Positions 41,194 to 50,236 are shown, counted from the stretch's first letter. The stretch is 64,000 nt of DNA from Streptomyces sp. AC555_RSS877 (GCF_019049245.1 NZ_JAGMUK010000003.1:81119-145118), one strand, 5' to 3'. Notes: a model not told the origin generated them from the sequence alone. Made by a program: numbers and translations.

Positions 41194-43296
41194 TCAGGCG
41201 TCGGACGCGTGGGAACGGTGGATGTAGCGGGCTTTGGTGCCCTCGCCGACCCGGACGGCGGTGCCGTCCTGCACCCACGTTTTCAGCCAGCCGACGACCG
41301 TCTGACGAGTCGTGCCGTACGCGTCTGCGAGCGCGCGGGCGATCGCGGACGCCCCGGTGCCTGCGGGGCCGGCGGCGAGCAGCGCGGCGAGCGCGGCCTG
41401 TTGGGCCGGGCTGTCCTGCTCGCCCCGCAGCGCGGACAGGTTCAGTCCGGCCGGATGATCCGGCCCGTCGCCCTCGTCGGCGGTGTGCGGGTCGGGTGCG
41501 GTGCCGAACTGCGCGTCGATCTCCTCACGGAACCGGCGCGCCAGCTCCTCCTCAGCCGACTCCGGCTGTGCACTGTTCAGCGCGGATAGCCGCAGCGTCC
41601 CCGCAGCGCCCGTCGACCCGTCGCCAGCATCGGCGTCCGTTGCCACCTGGTCGCGCATCCATGCGGTGCGCTCCGCGTCCCAGCGCCGCGCGTAGGCGGG
41701 GCCGGCTGCCTTGGCGGACACGTCGTCGAGCACGGGGTGCCGGTCGGAGGTGGCGGCGATGATCTCCCGGATCTGATTCGGCAGGATCCGCCACGCCTTG
41801 AACAGCGCGGCCGGCGACTCCGGTGTTCCCATGAACCCGGCGCCCTTGTGCGGGGCCTGATCCACGCGCAGGCCGCGGGTGCCGGGGAACATCTTGCTCA
41901 GGTCCATGCCCTCGGTCTCGCCGCCCGTGAGGGCGACGCGGACCTTGGCTTCCCGGCGGATCATCAGGTTGCTCAGCACGCTGCCGGTCGCCCCGAGCGC
42001 GGTGAGCACGGTGCGCACGCCCATGGCACGGGCGATCCGGATCACTTCGAGGATCTTTTCCCCGAGCTTGCGGATCTGCCGGTCGGGGCTGGCCAGGATC
42101 TCCGCGCCCTCGTCGATCACGAGCATGATCTGAGGAATCCGCGGGCTGATCGGCAACAGGTCCGTGTTCGCCTTGGACAACAGATCCTGGTAGCCCATCT
42201 TGCGCTGCTTGGCCACCCGCACGGCCGTATCCAGCATCGTCATGGCCTCGTCGAACGTGCCGGCGAGCCAGTCGATACCGGGCCGCACGGGCTTGCCGTC
42301 CTCCCGCACGATCTGTCCGTTCAGCGCGGGCAGCACCCACGGCAGACCGGCCGACCCGGCGTTCAGGTCGATCACCCACGTCAGGACGTCGTCGGCGCGG
42401 GCGAACCCGGCGAGGATCGCATGCACCATGTTCGTCTTGCCCGAACCGGTCGGGCCCACGATCAGAGCGCACTGCTCGCGCAGGTAGGCGAGGATCTGGG
42501 AGGCGTTGGTGCGGTAGCCCCACGGAATGCCGGTAAGCACGGACAGGGTGCTGTAGTCGGCGGGGTAGGTGCGTTCCTGTTCCAGGACGTTGACCGTGGT
42601 CACGTCGATGATGACCCGGCCCTGGTCGATGCCGGGGGAGGCGGTGGCGGTGCAGCCGTGCGGCAGACGCGCATCCGCCGACAGTCGCGCGGACTCACCC
42701 GCGATCTTGTTCCAGGTGGCGCCGCCGGGCGGGAGTTCGGCGTCGATGGAAAATCCGGCACCGGTCTCCCACATCTCCACCCCCAGCACCCGCACGGTGA
42801 TGGAGCACACGCGCTGGATGCGGTCGACCCATTCCGCGGCGACCGCGCGGCGTTCTGCGGACAACTCCGCGGCGATCTGCCGCTGTTCGACGGCGATGGC
42901 CTCCTCTTCCCGCGCCTCCTCATACAAGGCGCTTGAGCGGGCGGCGGCGCCGATCCCGACACCGATCGTGGCCAGCGATCCGAGGGCGGCCCAGGTGAGC
43001 GGCCCGGTGGTCATGGCCCATGTGGTCCACCCGGCACCGACCAGCCAGGAGGCGGCGCGGGTGGCCAGGGTGCGGCCGGCGCTGCGCAAGCGCAGCCCGA
43101 CCACGGTGTGTCCCAGGGCGCCGGCCGCGCCCACGGCCAATGCCCATCCGGGCGGCATGGCGGTGGCCGCTCCAGTGGCGGCGACGGCGAAGGCTCCGGT
43201 GGTCGCGGACAGGGCGCCGGTCACGGGTCCGTGACCGGCAGCCCAGTCCAGCACCGGGCCACTGCCCTGCTGCTGTTTGGCGGTGGCAGTGCTCAT
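41194..43296 (-). CDS. tra: FtsK/SpoIIIE-type conjugal DNA translocase (TraB/TraSA-like)
   Basis: A 700-aa protein with N-terminal membrane helices (about 30-125), a helical linker, and an FtsK-type motor domain with Walker A GPTGSGKTN near 285 and Walker B IMLVIDEGAE near 395. It ends in a winged-helix DNA-binding domain (about 630-695, GTTRQTVVGWLKTWVQDG) like the gamma domain of FtsK that reads TRS repeats. A single such protein moves double-stranded DNA in Streptomyces conjugation. The CTTGTCG array lies directly downstream. Confidence 0.96.
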   Translation of the reverse strand: MSTATAKQQQGSGPVLDWAAGHGPVTGALSATTGAFAVAATGAATAMPPGWALAVGAAGALGHTVVGLRLRSAGRTLATRAASWLVGAGWTTWAMTTGPLTWAALGSLATIGVGIGAAARSSALYEEAREEEAIAVEQRQIAAELSAERRAVAAEWVDRIQRVCSITVRVLGVEMWETGAGFSIDAELPPGGATWNKIAGESARLSADARLPHGCTATASPGIDQGRVIIDVTTVNVLEQERTYPADYSTLSVLTGIPWGYRTNASQILAYLREQCALIVGPTGSGKTNMVHAILAGFARADDVLTWVIDLNAGSAGLPWVLPALNGQIVREDGKPVRPGIDWLAGTFDEAMTMLDTAVRVAKQRKMGYQDLLSKANTDLLPISPRIPQIMLVIDEGAEILASPDRQIRKLGEKILEVIRIARAMGVRTVLTALGATGSVLSNLMIRREAKVRVALTGGETEGMDLSKMFPGTRGLRVDQAPHKGAGFMGTPESPAALFKAWRILPNQIREIIAATSDRHPVLDDVSAKAAGPAYARRWDAERTAWMRDQVATDADAGDGSTGAAGTLRLSALNSAQPESAEEELARRFREEIDAQFGTAPDPHTADEGDGPDHPAGLNLSALRGEQDSPAQQAALAALLAAGPAGTGASAIARALADAYGTTRQTVVGWLKTWVQDGTAVRVGEGTKARYIHRSHASDA

Positions 43297-43297
43297 C

Positions 43298-44878
43298 TCA
43301 GACGTTCCAACCCTTCTCAGCCTCGGGTCCGTTGCGGGGGTCCTCGTGGCGAGCGATGTCCTGCTCGTGCTGCCGGCGGAAGATCGGGCCCATTTCCTCG
43401 GCCACGGAGACCGCGGCCATCACCGCGCCGAAGCAGTCCCGGAAGGTCTCCGCGACCGCCTTCTCCAGCGGGAACTCGTTGTCGGAGCGCTCACCGAGAA
43501 TCTTCATCACGTTCGCCACGCTGGTCAGCGCCTCCGGAAGACCCTCGATCATGGCGAGGATCTCCATGGCGTTCTCGGGGTCGTAGGAGTTGGCGGCCTG
43601 CTCCATCTCGGCAGCGGCCTCTTCGAACCGGAAACCAGACACGTGCTCTCCTTCACTTACCTCGGGTGTGGTGTGGGTGGGGACCATGACTGCGGGCCGC
43701 TGCACGCTGTCCGCGATGCCGTCCGTGCCGTCCTGCTCGGCCTGCGCATCGGCGGCCGCCTCCCGCTCGCGCAGGGTCTTGCGCGTTGACTCGTCCCGGC
43801 CCGCGCGCTGCCCGCCCGCGGTCTGTGCCATCCGGCGGAACAGGCGCCGACCAGGATGGATCAGGGCAGGAAGGCCGAACTTGCGGCCGATCGGGCTGGT
43901 CAGAAAGCCGAGCAGCCCGACCGGCAGTGCGAGCAGCGCGGCCAGCAGACGGCGACCGTGGAAGCGGGCCGCGGAACGGCGAAGCGCCTGGCGTGCTGCC
44001 TTGCGGGCCGGGGCCTTACGGACCTGCCCGCGCTTGGCCGCGATGGTGCCGCCGGTTTTGGCGTCGCGCCGGGCACGCTGCTTGGCAACCGCAGCGTCCC
44101 GCGCGATACGCGCCTTACGGGCCGCACCACCCATCAAACGGCCCGACAGACCAGGACGCTTGCCCGACCGTGCGTTGCCGGCCGCGGCCTTAGCGTTGCG
44201 CCGGGCGTCAGCGACCGCACGTCGAGCGGTGGTGGTCTGCATCCGCTGTCCGCCGCGCGAACCCGCCGCGGCCTTCTGTGCGGCACGCAGCGCCTTGACC
44301 TGCCCGACCCGGCCCGCAGCCCTACCCGCGCTCGCCGCGTGCCTGGCCGCGCCGTGGCCGCCCTTGCCCTGCGCCTTTTTGCTGGTTGCGGCGCTGCGGT
44401 GACCAGCGTTCGGGCCGGTGCCACGGCGGTGCTGACCAGGCACCTTGCCCGACCGGCCACCGGAACGACCAGCACGAGAGCCAGCAGAACGGCTCCCGGG
44501 CCCGCCGCGGGCGCCCGAAGCGGCGCTCCGTAGCCCTGCGGCGCGAGCAGCATTACGGCCGGCAGAGCGGGCCGCGGCCCGCCGGGAGTCACGGCGCGGG
44601 CCCGTCTTGCGGGAGCGGGTGGCGGCGACCGTGCCGAGCACGACCATGCCGGTAGCGGCCACCGCCGCGGCGATCGGGCCACCGGCCAGGGACGCTGCGG
44701 CGACCGCACCCACGGTGCTGTTCGCCCCGGACAGGGCGAGCGGCACGATGGGCCACCCGCCGGGCGTGTGCTCCACCTCCTTCACCTCCTTTGCCGCGGC
44801 GGGCGGGATGTCGGGAGGCGGGGGTGGTGTGATCGGGGCAGCCGGTACGGCTACCGCCTCAGTGCTGAGTTCCGTCAT
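43298..44878 (-). CDS. Basic Ala/Arg-rich membrane protein (SpdB-like transfer protein)
   Basis: A 526-aa protein with a Pro-rich N-terminus, two hydrophobic stretches at about 50-85 (GANSTVGAVAAASLAGGPIAAAVAA), a long strongly basic Ala/Arg/Gly/Ser region (about 90-310), another membrane segment (RLLAALLALPVGLLGFLTSP) and an acidic C-terminus. It stands directly upstream of tra on the same strand. Its position and chemistry fit a spread protein that could bind DNA at the membrane. The bias toward Arg/Ala makes homology hard to judge by eye. Confidence 0.72.
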   Translation of the reverse strand: MTELSTEAVAVPAAPITPPPPPDIPPAAAKEVKEVEHTPGGWPIVPLALSGANSTVGAVAAASLAGGPIAAAVAATGMVVLGTVAATRSRKTGPRRDSRRAAARSAGRNAARAAGLRSAASGARGGPGSRSAGSRAGRSGGRSGKVPGQHRRGTGPNAGHRSAATSKKAQGKGGHGAARHAASAGRAAGRVGQVKALRAAQKAAAGSRGGQRMQTTTARRAVADARRNAKAAAGNARSGKRPGLSGRLMGGAARKARIARDAAVAKQRARRDAKTGGTIAAKRGQVRKAPARKAARQALRRSAARFHGRRLLAALLALPVGLLGFLTSPIGRKFGLPALIHPGRRLFRRMAQTAGGQRAGRDESTRKTLREREAAADAQAEQDGTDGIADSVQRPAVMVPTHTTPEVSEGEHVSGFRFEEAAAEMEQAANSYDPENAMEILAMIEGLPEALTSVANVMKILGERSDNEFPLEKAVAETFRDCFGAVMAAVSVAEEMGPIFRRQHEQDIARHEDPRNGPEAEKGWNV

Positions 44879-44968
44879 GCTGTGAGCACTCCTTCAGGGG
44901 AGTAGGGCCCGGCCAGTTGCTGTAGGAGGCGGTGGCCGGGCCCGCCGAAATCAGGGCGTATCCGCAGC

Positions 44969-45274
44969 TCAGTGAGTGCGGTGCGGGTGGTGCGCGGCGA
45001 TCTCCCGCCAGCGCCGGTTGTCTGCGCTGTCCGTGCGGGTGAGGCTGACGCGGAAGTCGCAGCCGGGCCGCGTGCAGCGGTGCGTGGTCGTCGACCAGGC
45101 GCCGATCACGCGGAACAACAGACTGGAGAACGTGGCCACGCAGGACAGGCAGCAGGCCAGCAGCAGCGAGACGGGCACGCCGTAGCCGGACAGCTGCACG
45201 CCAATCACGATGGCCAGAGCCGCACTGACGACGGCGGCGCCCGCGGTGAGGGCGCGATAACGTGCGTCGTTCAC
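44969..45274 (-). CDS. Small membrane protein of the transfer operon
   Basis: GTG 45274 follows GGGAG; 101 aa with two helices (YRALTAGAAVVSAALAIVIGVQLSG and VPVSLLLACCLSCVATFSSLLFRVIG) and a cytoplasmic tail CTRPGCDFRVSLTRTDSADNRRW with Cys and a final HHPHRTH. The tail Cys/His could bind zinc. Part of the operon from 47204 to 44969. No family named. Confidence 0.7.
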   Translation of the reverse strand: MNDARYRALTAGAAVVSAALAIVIGVQLSGYGVPVSLLLACCLSCVATFSSLLFRVIGAWSTTTHRCTRPGCDFRVSLTRTDSADNRRWREIAAHHPHRTH

Positions 45275-45301
45275 TCGAACTCCCTTACTGAGGTGGGATG
45301 T

Positions 45302-45697
45302 TCAGGCAGCGCACCGTTCCTCGGGGTAGGCGCAAGGCACGCACATGCCCAGCGAGGTAGGGATGACGTATCCGGCGTCAGTGCGGCACTTCGGGCAGGT
45401 GCGGCGTGCGCGCATCGCGCACTCCAGTGCCCGCCGCTTACCCGGGGTCATCGGCCGGACCTGCTTGGCCTGGTCGAGCCGGTAGAGGTAGGCGACCAGC
45501 GGGCCGCGCCGGTAGCGCGGACGCAGCACCTGTGCCGCCACCGGCTGACCACCAGGGCGCAAGCCTCGGGCACGTAACTGCCGACGGGTGGCATAGCCGT
45601 CCGGGGCACACCGCCACGGGAAGGTGGGAATGCCGTGGCGGGCGCCGGTGGGGTCAAAGCACTTGCCGTACGTGTACGACACCGTCGACTCCCCCAC
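45302..45697 (-). CDS. RRQRL-type zinc-binding protein
   Basis: A 131-aa protein that begins at GTG 45697, directly at the upstream stop. It contains YATRRQLRARGLRPGGQPVAAQV (RRQ-L motif) and a C-terminal zinc ribbon, CPKCRTDAGYVIPTSLGMCVPC, of CxxC...CxxC form. Proteins of this kind are frequent in AICEs; their function is unknown but the ribbon suggests nucleic-acid binding. Confidence 0.8.
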   Translation of the reverse strand: MGESTVSYTYGKCFDPTGARHGIPTFPWRCAPDGYATRRQLRARGLRPGGQPVAAQVLRPRYRRGPLVAYLYRLDQAKQVRPMTPGKRRALECAMRARRTCPKCRTDAGYVIPTSLGMCVPCAYPEERCAA

Positions 45698-46588
45698 TCA
45701 GCCGGCGATCGCGGCGGGAAGATCGGCCAGGTACGGCTCACGGGCCTTGACCCGACCGCGCGCGGTGCGGGCCGTCGACTCCGACGCCCCGAGGCCGACC
45801 TGCGCCATCGCCTGCGTCATCCGCGCGGTGCTCGGCTGCGTGAAGTCGGTGCCGTACAGCGCCCGCACCAACTGATCCACCCGGTTCGGGTAGACCACCG
45901 GCGCGCACAGATCGACGGCCGTCGACCCCGCGTCGACGGGGCCCGCATCCGGAGTGACGGGCGTCGACGCTACGGTGACGCCCTGCTCGATTGCGGGCCG
46001 TTCCGGCAGCGCCTCGGCAGCGCGTGCAGGCTCGGCGGGCGGGGCGGCCGGCGGGCGGTCGACGCTCACCATGACGGGCGTCGACGGTGCTTCGACGCCC
46101 GGCGACGGCGGGTTGACGCCCGTCATCGCGTGCCGGGCGAGGTAGGCGTGCACCTGCCGCATCAGGGCGCCGAACGCGAGCAGGGCGGCGATCGGCGGGA
46201 CCGCGGCCACCACATAGTCCAGGGCGCTCGCGTCCGCGCCGACCCCGGCCACATTCAGCGCGATGGAACCCCCATCGCCTGCCGTGACCAGCCCGATTGC
46301 CCACCAGTCCACCCGGTGAGCGAGCGAGGCACGCAGGATCAGCAGCTCACCGATCACGATGAACAAGTCCACGGTGGCGGGCCAGGCCCACGAACGAGCG
46401 ACCGCGTCCGCCATCCCGTGCTGTGCGGCGACCTCCTGCAAGTGCTCGTAGGAGAGCCAGAACGCCGCCGCGGTGAGCACCACCGTGAGCACCCCGGCCA
46501 CCGTGGTGATCGCACCATCGACGTTGACGGGCGTCGACGGTGCGTCGACGCCCGTCGACCGTGCGTCGACGCGGGCCGCGGCACTCAT
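45698..46588 (-). CDS. DUF2637 membrane protein with C-terminal HTH
   Basis: A 296-aa protein with four membrane helices (about 30-150, TVAGVLTVVLTAAAFWLSYEHLQ to VAAVPPIAALLAFGALMRQV), typical of DUF2637 SpdA/Spd proteins of AICEs. A Pro/Val/Ala linker has repeated APSTPV and TPV units, then a C-terminal HTH-like domain (about 235-290, TARMTQAMAQVGLGASESTARTARGRV). The linker coincides with GACGGGCGTCGAC DNA repeats. It overlaps the next small gene by 4 bp. Confidence 0.85.
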   Translation of the reverse strand: MSAAARVDARSTGVDAPSTPVNVDGAITTVAGVLTVVLTAAAFWLSYEHLQEVAAQHGMADAVARSWAWPATVDLFIVIGELLILRASLAHRVDWWAIGLVTAGDGGSIALNVAGVGADASALDYVVAAVPPIAALLAFGALMRQVHAYLARHAMTGVNPPSPGVEAPSTPVMVSVDRPPAAPPAEPARAAEALPERPAIEQGVTVASTPVTPDAGPVDAGSTAVDLCAPVVYPNRVDQLVRALYGTDFTQPSTARMTQAMAQVGLGASESTARTARGRVKAREPYLADLPAAIAG

Positions 46589-46896
46589 GCCGCACCCGCT
46601 TCCACCGTTGCCTGCTCGTACGCGGCGTAGACGTGGAAGTCGACGCCGTAGGCGGTCGCGTTGAACTCCAGCGACGCCCGCTCGCCGAGGCGGTCGACGC
46701 TCACCAAGGCCGCGTCGACGCCCAGCGCCTCACGCCACGCCTCCACCTTGCTCGGGCTGTCGAGCTGCACACTCAGCTCCCGCGGCCCGTGCCGGCTGAT
46801 GGTGAAGTAGGCCGCCGGCAGGTTCGGGTGACCGACCGCGAGACCGGCCAGGCACGTGATGACGGCCGCCTGCGCGGCCAGGCTCTCCGCACTCAC
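46585..46896 (-). CDS. Small hypothetical element protein
   Basis: A 103-aa protein from GTG 46896; 4-bp overlaps on both sides show translational coupling in the transfer operon. The sequence is alpha/beta and soluble: PAAYFTISRHGPRELSVQLDSP, then WREALGVDAALVSVD and SLEFNATAYGVDFHVYAAYE. No motif recognised. Confidence 0.72.
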   Translation of the reverse strand: MSAESLAAQAAVITCLAGLAVGHPNLPAAYFTISRHGPRELSVQLDSPSKVEAWREALGVDAALVSVDRLGERASLEFNATAYGVDFHVYAAYEQATVEAGAA

Positions 46897-47204
46897 GCCG
46901 CCACCCCCACACCGGCGGCGCAGGGCACGTTCCGCCGACGCTGGGAGCTCCGCCGCGCCCGGCGCACAACCGGCTGCAGCTTGAGCGGGCTGCGCCGCAG
47001 CAGGAACTCCGCGTACGCGGCGGCCTCCGGGTCCGTGGTACGCAGGTCCGCAAGGACTTCGCGCGCCACGTCCAGCCGCGCCGACCGGTCCTCCTCGGAC
47101 TCCTTCACGGCCGGACCGGCGAACAGCTCCAGATCGATACCGAACGCAAGCTCCGCGAACTCAGCCGCGGTAACGGCTTCATGACCAGCAACGATGCACC
47201 TCAT
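46893..47204 (-). CDS. Small hypothetical protein, first gene of the transfer operon
   Basis: ATG 47204 has GGAG upstream; 103 aa. The middle is helical and charged (TAAEFAELAFGIDLELFAGPA and REVLADLRTTDPEAAAYAEF), and the tail is basic (VVRRARRSSQRRR). No family named. It heads a coupled run of five genes and is followed downstream by the membrane and tra genes. Confidence 0.72.
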   Translation of the reverse strand: MRCIVAGHEAVTAAEFAELAFGIDLELFAGPAVKESEEDRSARLDVAREVLADLRTTDPEAAAYAEFLLRRSPLKLQPVVRRARRSSQRRRNVPCAAGVGVAA

Positions 47205-47761
47205 GGGTCGTGACTCCTTCACAGTGGGAACGGCCCAAACAGCGGCCCTGGTGTTCGAGCACCGGGGCCGCGCGCCGTTGGAAACCAGAACTCCCGGCTC
47301 CCCTCAGCCCCGCCCGTACGGCGCCGCTCACAGAGCGGCCCAGACGGGCGGGGGAGGCAACCGGCCGCAGCGCTAGCCGCTGCGATGGCAGGAAGAGGGC
47401 GGACCGGATCGGCCCCGAGAGCGTGTGCTCCGCTCAGGGACCTTGATGTCGTACTGGCGCCGCCTGCCGGTCCATCACGGCGGCGCCCACCGATGTCGTC
47501 GGTGCACTGGGATTCCTCTCGGGTGAGATCAACGGGGATGAAGCACTGCAAGGGGGATCGAATCCCCACTCTCCGGCCGTTGCTCGCGGTCACCGGGCCA
47601 CCTCGCCAGTACGGGCCGAAACCCTGTTCCACCTGGCCTTTAGCGGGATTGCAGCGTCCCCGCCCTATGCATTCGTGCAGTGGTTCTGGATCCGTTTGAG
47701 TCCTCTTACGGACGCGTCAAGATCGGGCAACTTCCCAGGTCAACGCCCCAGGAAGGTGAGC
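47205..47761. promoter_or_regulatory. Promoter region of the element, no gene seen
   Basis: The 560 bp between the transfer operon and the GntR gene hold no frame with convincing codon bias. A short stem GGGGATCGAATCCCC stands at about 47553-47567; it looks superficially like a tRNA T-arm, but no acceptor partner exists. The transfer-operon promoter and the left end of the GntR operators must lie here. Confidence 0.45.
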
Positions 47762-47852
47762 GACCTAGGTCGCTTGCCGCTGTTGTAGAAGCTACCTAGG
47801 TCGCTTTGGGTCGTCAAGGTAGTCCGCAGTCTGATTTCAAACGACCTAGGTC
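47762..47852. promoter_or_regulatory. Three CGACCTAGGTCG-type operators
   Basis: Exact GACCTAGGTC at 47762-47771 and 47843-47852, and a third copy with the left end changed (TACCTAGGTCGC) at 47793-47803, all palindromic. The last copy ends 15 bp before the GntR start codon. They are the natural operators of the GntR repressor and could control both directions. Confidence 0.75.
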
Positions 47853-47867
47853 AAGTACTCTTTCGGG

Positions 47868-48251
47868 GTGGACTCACAGCCGAAGAGGAAGCCCAACGCA
47901 CGCGAAATCGCCGCCAGGATCAGAGACGAGATCGCCACCGGGACGTTCGGCCCCGGGGACCGTCTTCCCGGCGCTCGGGCCTACGCCAAGAAGTTGGGTG
48001 TAGCTCTGATGACCGTGCAGAACGCCTACGCCCAGCTCCAGGAGGAGGGGTTGGTGGAAGGCGTCTCGGGGAGCGGCACCTACGTCCGCGACCCTGCCCC
48101 CGGCGAGCAGGGGCCCCGCGAGGCTGCCCAGCGCCTGACCGACCTGCAAGCCGAGGTCGCGCGCGTTTCGACCGAGCTTGCCGGCCTTGTCGAGCGCGTC
48201 AAGCAGCTGGAGGCGGTCGTGGGCCCCACCAAGGAGGAGGCCAGCGCCTAG
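47868..48251 (+). CDS. GntR-family repressor (KorSA-like) of the element
   Basis: GTG 47868 starts a 127-aa protein: basic tail, winged helix AREIAARIRDEIATGTFGPG, then DRLPGARAYAKKLGVALMTVQNAYAQLQEEGLVEG, and a short coiled-coil tail (QRLTDLQAEVARVSTELAGLVERVKQLEAVVG) likely for dimerisation. It has no large effector domain, as in KorSA-type repressors that hold AICE transfer genes silent. Operators lie directly upstream, so autoregulation is expected. Confidence 0.88.
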   Translation: MDSQPKRKPNAREIAARIRDEIATGTFGPGDRLPGARAYAKKLGVALMTVQNAYAQLQEEGLVEGVSGSGTYVRDPAPGEQGPREAAQRLTDLQAEVARVSTELAGLVERVKQLEAVVGPTKEEASA

Positions 48252-48404
48252 CGTCTCTCGCGGTGCCTTCGTCGTCATGCTTATAGCGTGTCCCGGCGAG
48301 CGCTCCGTGAGTACGTACTCCCGCCGCCCCCGCACCGAACTAATCCGAACTTTGGCCGTTTGGCGGGGTGTTGGCCGTGCGTCGGCGCCTGCAAGACTGG
48401 CTGC

Positions 48405-49190
48405 ATGGCTGAACTGAACGGAAAACCCGTCACCCTCGACGAACTCCAGAGCCTCGCCCTCACGAACTATGGACACTTCACGTCCATGCGCATGGAGGAC
48501 GGCACCATCCGGGGCCTGTCGCTTCACTTGGACCGCTTGGTGCGGGACTGCCGAATCGTCTTCGGCGTTGAGTTGGACCGCGAGCGGACGCTGAGCTACA
48601 TCCGGAAGGCAGCCGAAGGCCTCACCGGTGCCGCTGGTCTCCGCGTCACGGTCTTTGACCCCGCGATCGACATGGGACGACCCAGCGACGCCAAGAACCC
48701 TCACGTTCTAGTGAACTTGCGGCCGGCGGGCGTCATGCCTCCGCCGCCACTCACCGCCAAGTCCTTCACCTTCACTCGCGACAGCGCGGCAGTGAAGCAC
48801 ATTGGTCTCCACTCGCAGCTCCGGATTCGGCGTGACGCTCAACTGGCTGGATTCGACGATGCGGTATTCGTTGAGCCGGACGGCCGTGTCTCCGAGGGCG
48901 GCACGTGGAATCTCGGTTTCGTCGACCAGGACGGGACAGTCATCTGGCCGGATGCCCCTGTGCTCCCCGGTACGACGATGCTCCTGCTCCAGAGCCTTGA
49001 CGCTCCCAAGCAGGTCACTGCCCCGGTTCAGCTCGCCGACGTCCCGAACATGGCCGCGGCATTCGCCACCAACACCTCGATCGGCGTGCGCTCTGTGAGC
49101 GCGCTCGACGACGTGCAGTTCCCGCAGAACCACCCCGTGCTCGCCGCACTGCGTATCGGCTACGCCGGAATTCCCGGCGACCGCCTGTAG
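48405..49190 (+). CDS. Class IV aminotransferase-like PLP protein
   Basis: ATG 48405 gives 261 aa (MAELNGKPVTLDELQSLALTNYGHFTSMRM). PLP-binding features: the RGLSLHLDRL segment, and the conserved VSEGGTWNLGFV that in family members reads EGxxxN, with the phosphate-binding turn. I do not see the usual catalytic Lys: the strand before it reads HSQLRIRRDAQLAGFDDAVFV, where a Lys is usual (R82-like position), so the assignment to an active transaminase is tentative. Upstream an exact 12-bp palindrome GAGTACGTACTC is at 48309-48320. It precedes the XRE-SUMF1 gene by about 50 bp. Confidence 0.75.
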   Translation: MAELNGKPVTLDELQSLALTNYGHFTSMRMEDGTIRGLSLHLDRLVRDCRIVFGVELDRERTLSYIRKAAEGLTGAAGLRVTVFDPAIDMGRPSDAKNPHVLVNLRPAGVMPPPPLTAKSFTFTRDSAAVKHIGLHSQLRIRRDAQLAGFDDAVFVEPDGRVSEGGTWNLGFVDQDGTVIWPDAPVLPGTTMLLLQSLDAPKQVTAPVQLADVPNMAAAFATNTSIGVRSVSALDDVQFPQNHPVLAALRIGYAGIPGDRL

Positions 49191-49239
49191 ACGCATGCCA
49201 CCGCCCCCTCAGGGGCGGCGATTCACGACAGAGGTAGCC

Positions 49240-50178
49240 ATGCCACTCGTTACGAAATGGACCGGACGTGAAGTTAAGGCACTGCGTGAGGCCGTACGGA
49301 TGAGCCTCATGGAGTTCTCCGAGAAGCTCGGGGTGTCCGATCGAATCGTCTCTCGGTGGGAGGGAGACGGCGAGCAAGCCTCTCTTCGCATGGTGAACCA
49401 AGCGGCCCTAGACACCCTGCTCGCCAAGGCTGACCAAGATGCCCAGGGCCGATTCGTCGGCATCCTCGCGACCGACGACGTCCCCGCCTACTCAGTCATT
49501 GAGCCCGATGAAGACCATACGAGCAGCGGCGATTACGTGAAGCACCCCGGCGACGGAAAGCTCATGGCGCATGTTCCGGAAGGAATCTTCCTGGCTGGGG
49601 AAGGCGACGACCCCGTGTGGGTGGACGAATTCCACATAGACACGTTCCCGACGACCAATGCCGACTACGCGCGGTTCTGCGCGGCCACTCGGCGAGCTGT
49701 GCCGGCTCACTGGGAAAACGGCCGATGTCCCCGGGAGCTGTACGACCACCCTGTTGTGCACGTGACTTGGCGGGACGCCCACGCGTACGCGACTTGGGCG
49801 GGGAAGTCTTTGCCGACAGCCGACCAGTGGGAGAAAGCAGCGCGTGGCACCTCAGGGCGCACCTTTCCGTGGGGAGATCAGAAGACCGCCGCCAAGTGCA
49901 ATGTCAGGGAGACCGGCGTAGAGCGCACGACATCCGTCTCCCGGTACCACAGCGGTGTCTCGCCCTACGGTGTCTACGACATGGTGGGCAACGTGTGGGA
50001 GTGGCTCGCCACGTCGACCACTCCCGGTCGCTACGAACTACGCGGTAGTGCCTTTACGAGTCCTCTGTTCCGCGGACTTCCAGCCATCCCCAACGACGCC
50101 AACGACACGATGCACGACGATGACACCGGGTTCCGCTGCGCGGCGACGCCGGAGCAGATGGAGCCTCGCAAGCGATGA
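49240..50178 (+). CDS. XRE-HTH + SUMF1/FGE-like fusion protein
   Basis: ATG 49240 follows AGAGG; 312 aa. The N-terminal HTH (about 8-65) reads GREVKALREAVRMSLMEFSE, then KLGVSDRIVSRWEG. The C-terminal domain (about 110-305) is an FGE/SUMF1 fold: PEGIFLAGEGDDPVWVDEFHIDTFPTTNADYARFC, HVTWRDAHAYATWAGKSLPTADQWEKAARG, YGVYDMVGNVWEW and GFRCA. The EgtB HxxxHxE iron triad is not seen, and the two-Cys FGE site is not clear, so the fold may be a binding or regulatory version. Coupled with the aminotransferase-like gene. Confidence 0.83.
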   Translation: MPLVTKWTGREVKALREAVRMSLMEFSEKLGVSDRIVSRWEGDGEQASLRMVNQAALDTLLAKADQDAQGRFVGILATDDVPAYSVIEPDEDHTSSGDYVKHPGDGKLMAHVPEGIFLAGEGDDPVWVDEFHIDTFPTTNADYARFCAATRRAVPAHWENGRCPRELYDHPVVHVTWRDAHAYATWAGKSLPTADQWEKAARGTSGRTFPWGDQKTAAKCNVRETGVERTTSVSRYHSGVSPYGVYDMVGNVWEWLATSTTPGRYELRGSAFTSPLFRGLPAIPNDANDTMHDDDTGFRCAATPEQMEPRKR

Positions 50179-50236
50179 CGAGTCGGGTCCTCGGCCGTGA
50201 TTGCGGCTCTGGACGCAGCTAGATTAAGCCGCAACC

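Noticed and set aside
47540..47580. tRNA-like T-arm (GGGGATCGAATCCCC)
   Set aside because: No acceptor partner, anticodon arm or D-arm could be drawn on either strand; it is a short hairpin only.
49240..50178. Diversity-generating retroelement target (SUMF1/C-type lectin fold)
   Set aside because: No reverse transcriptase or template repeat was found in the element.
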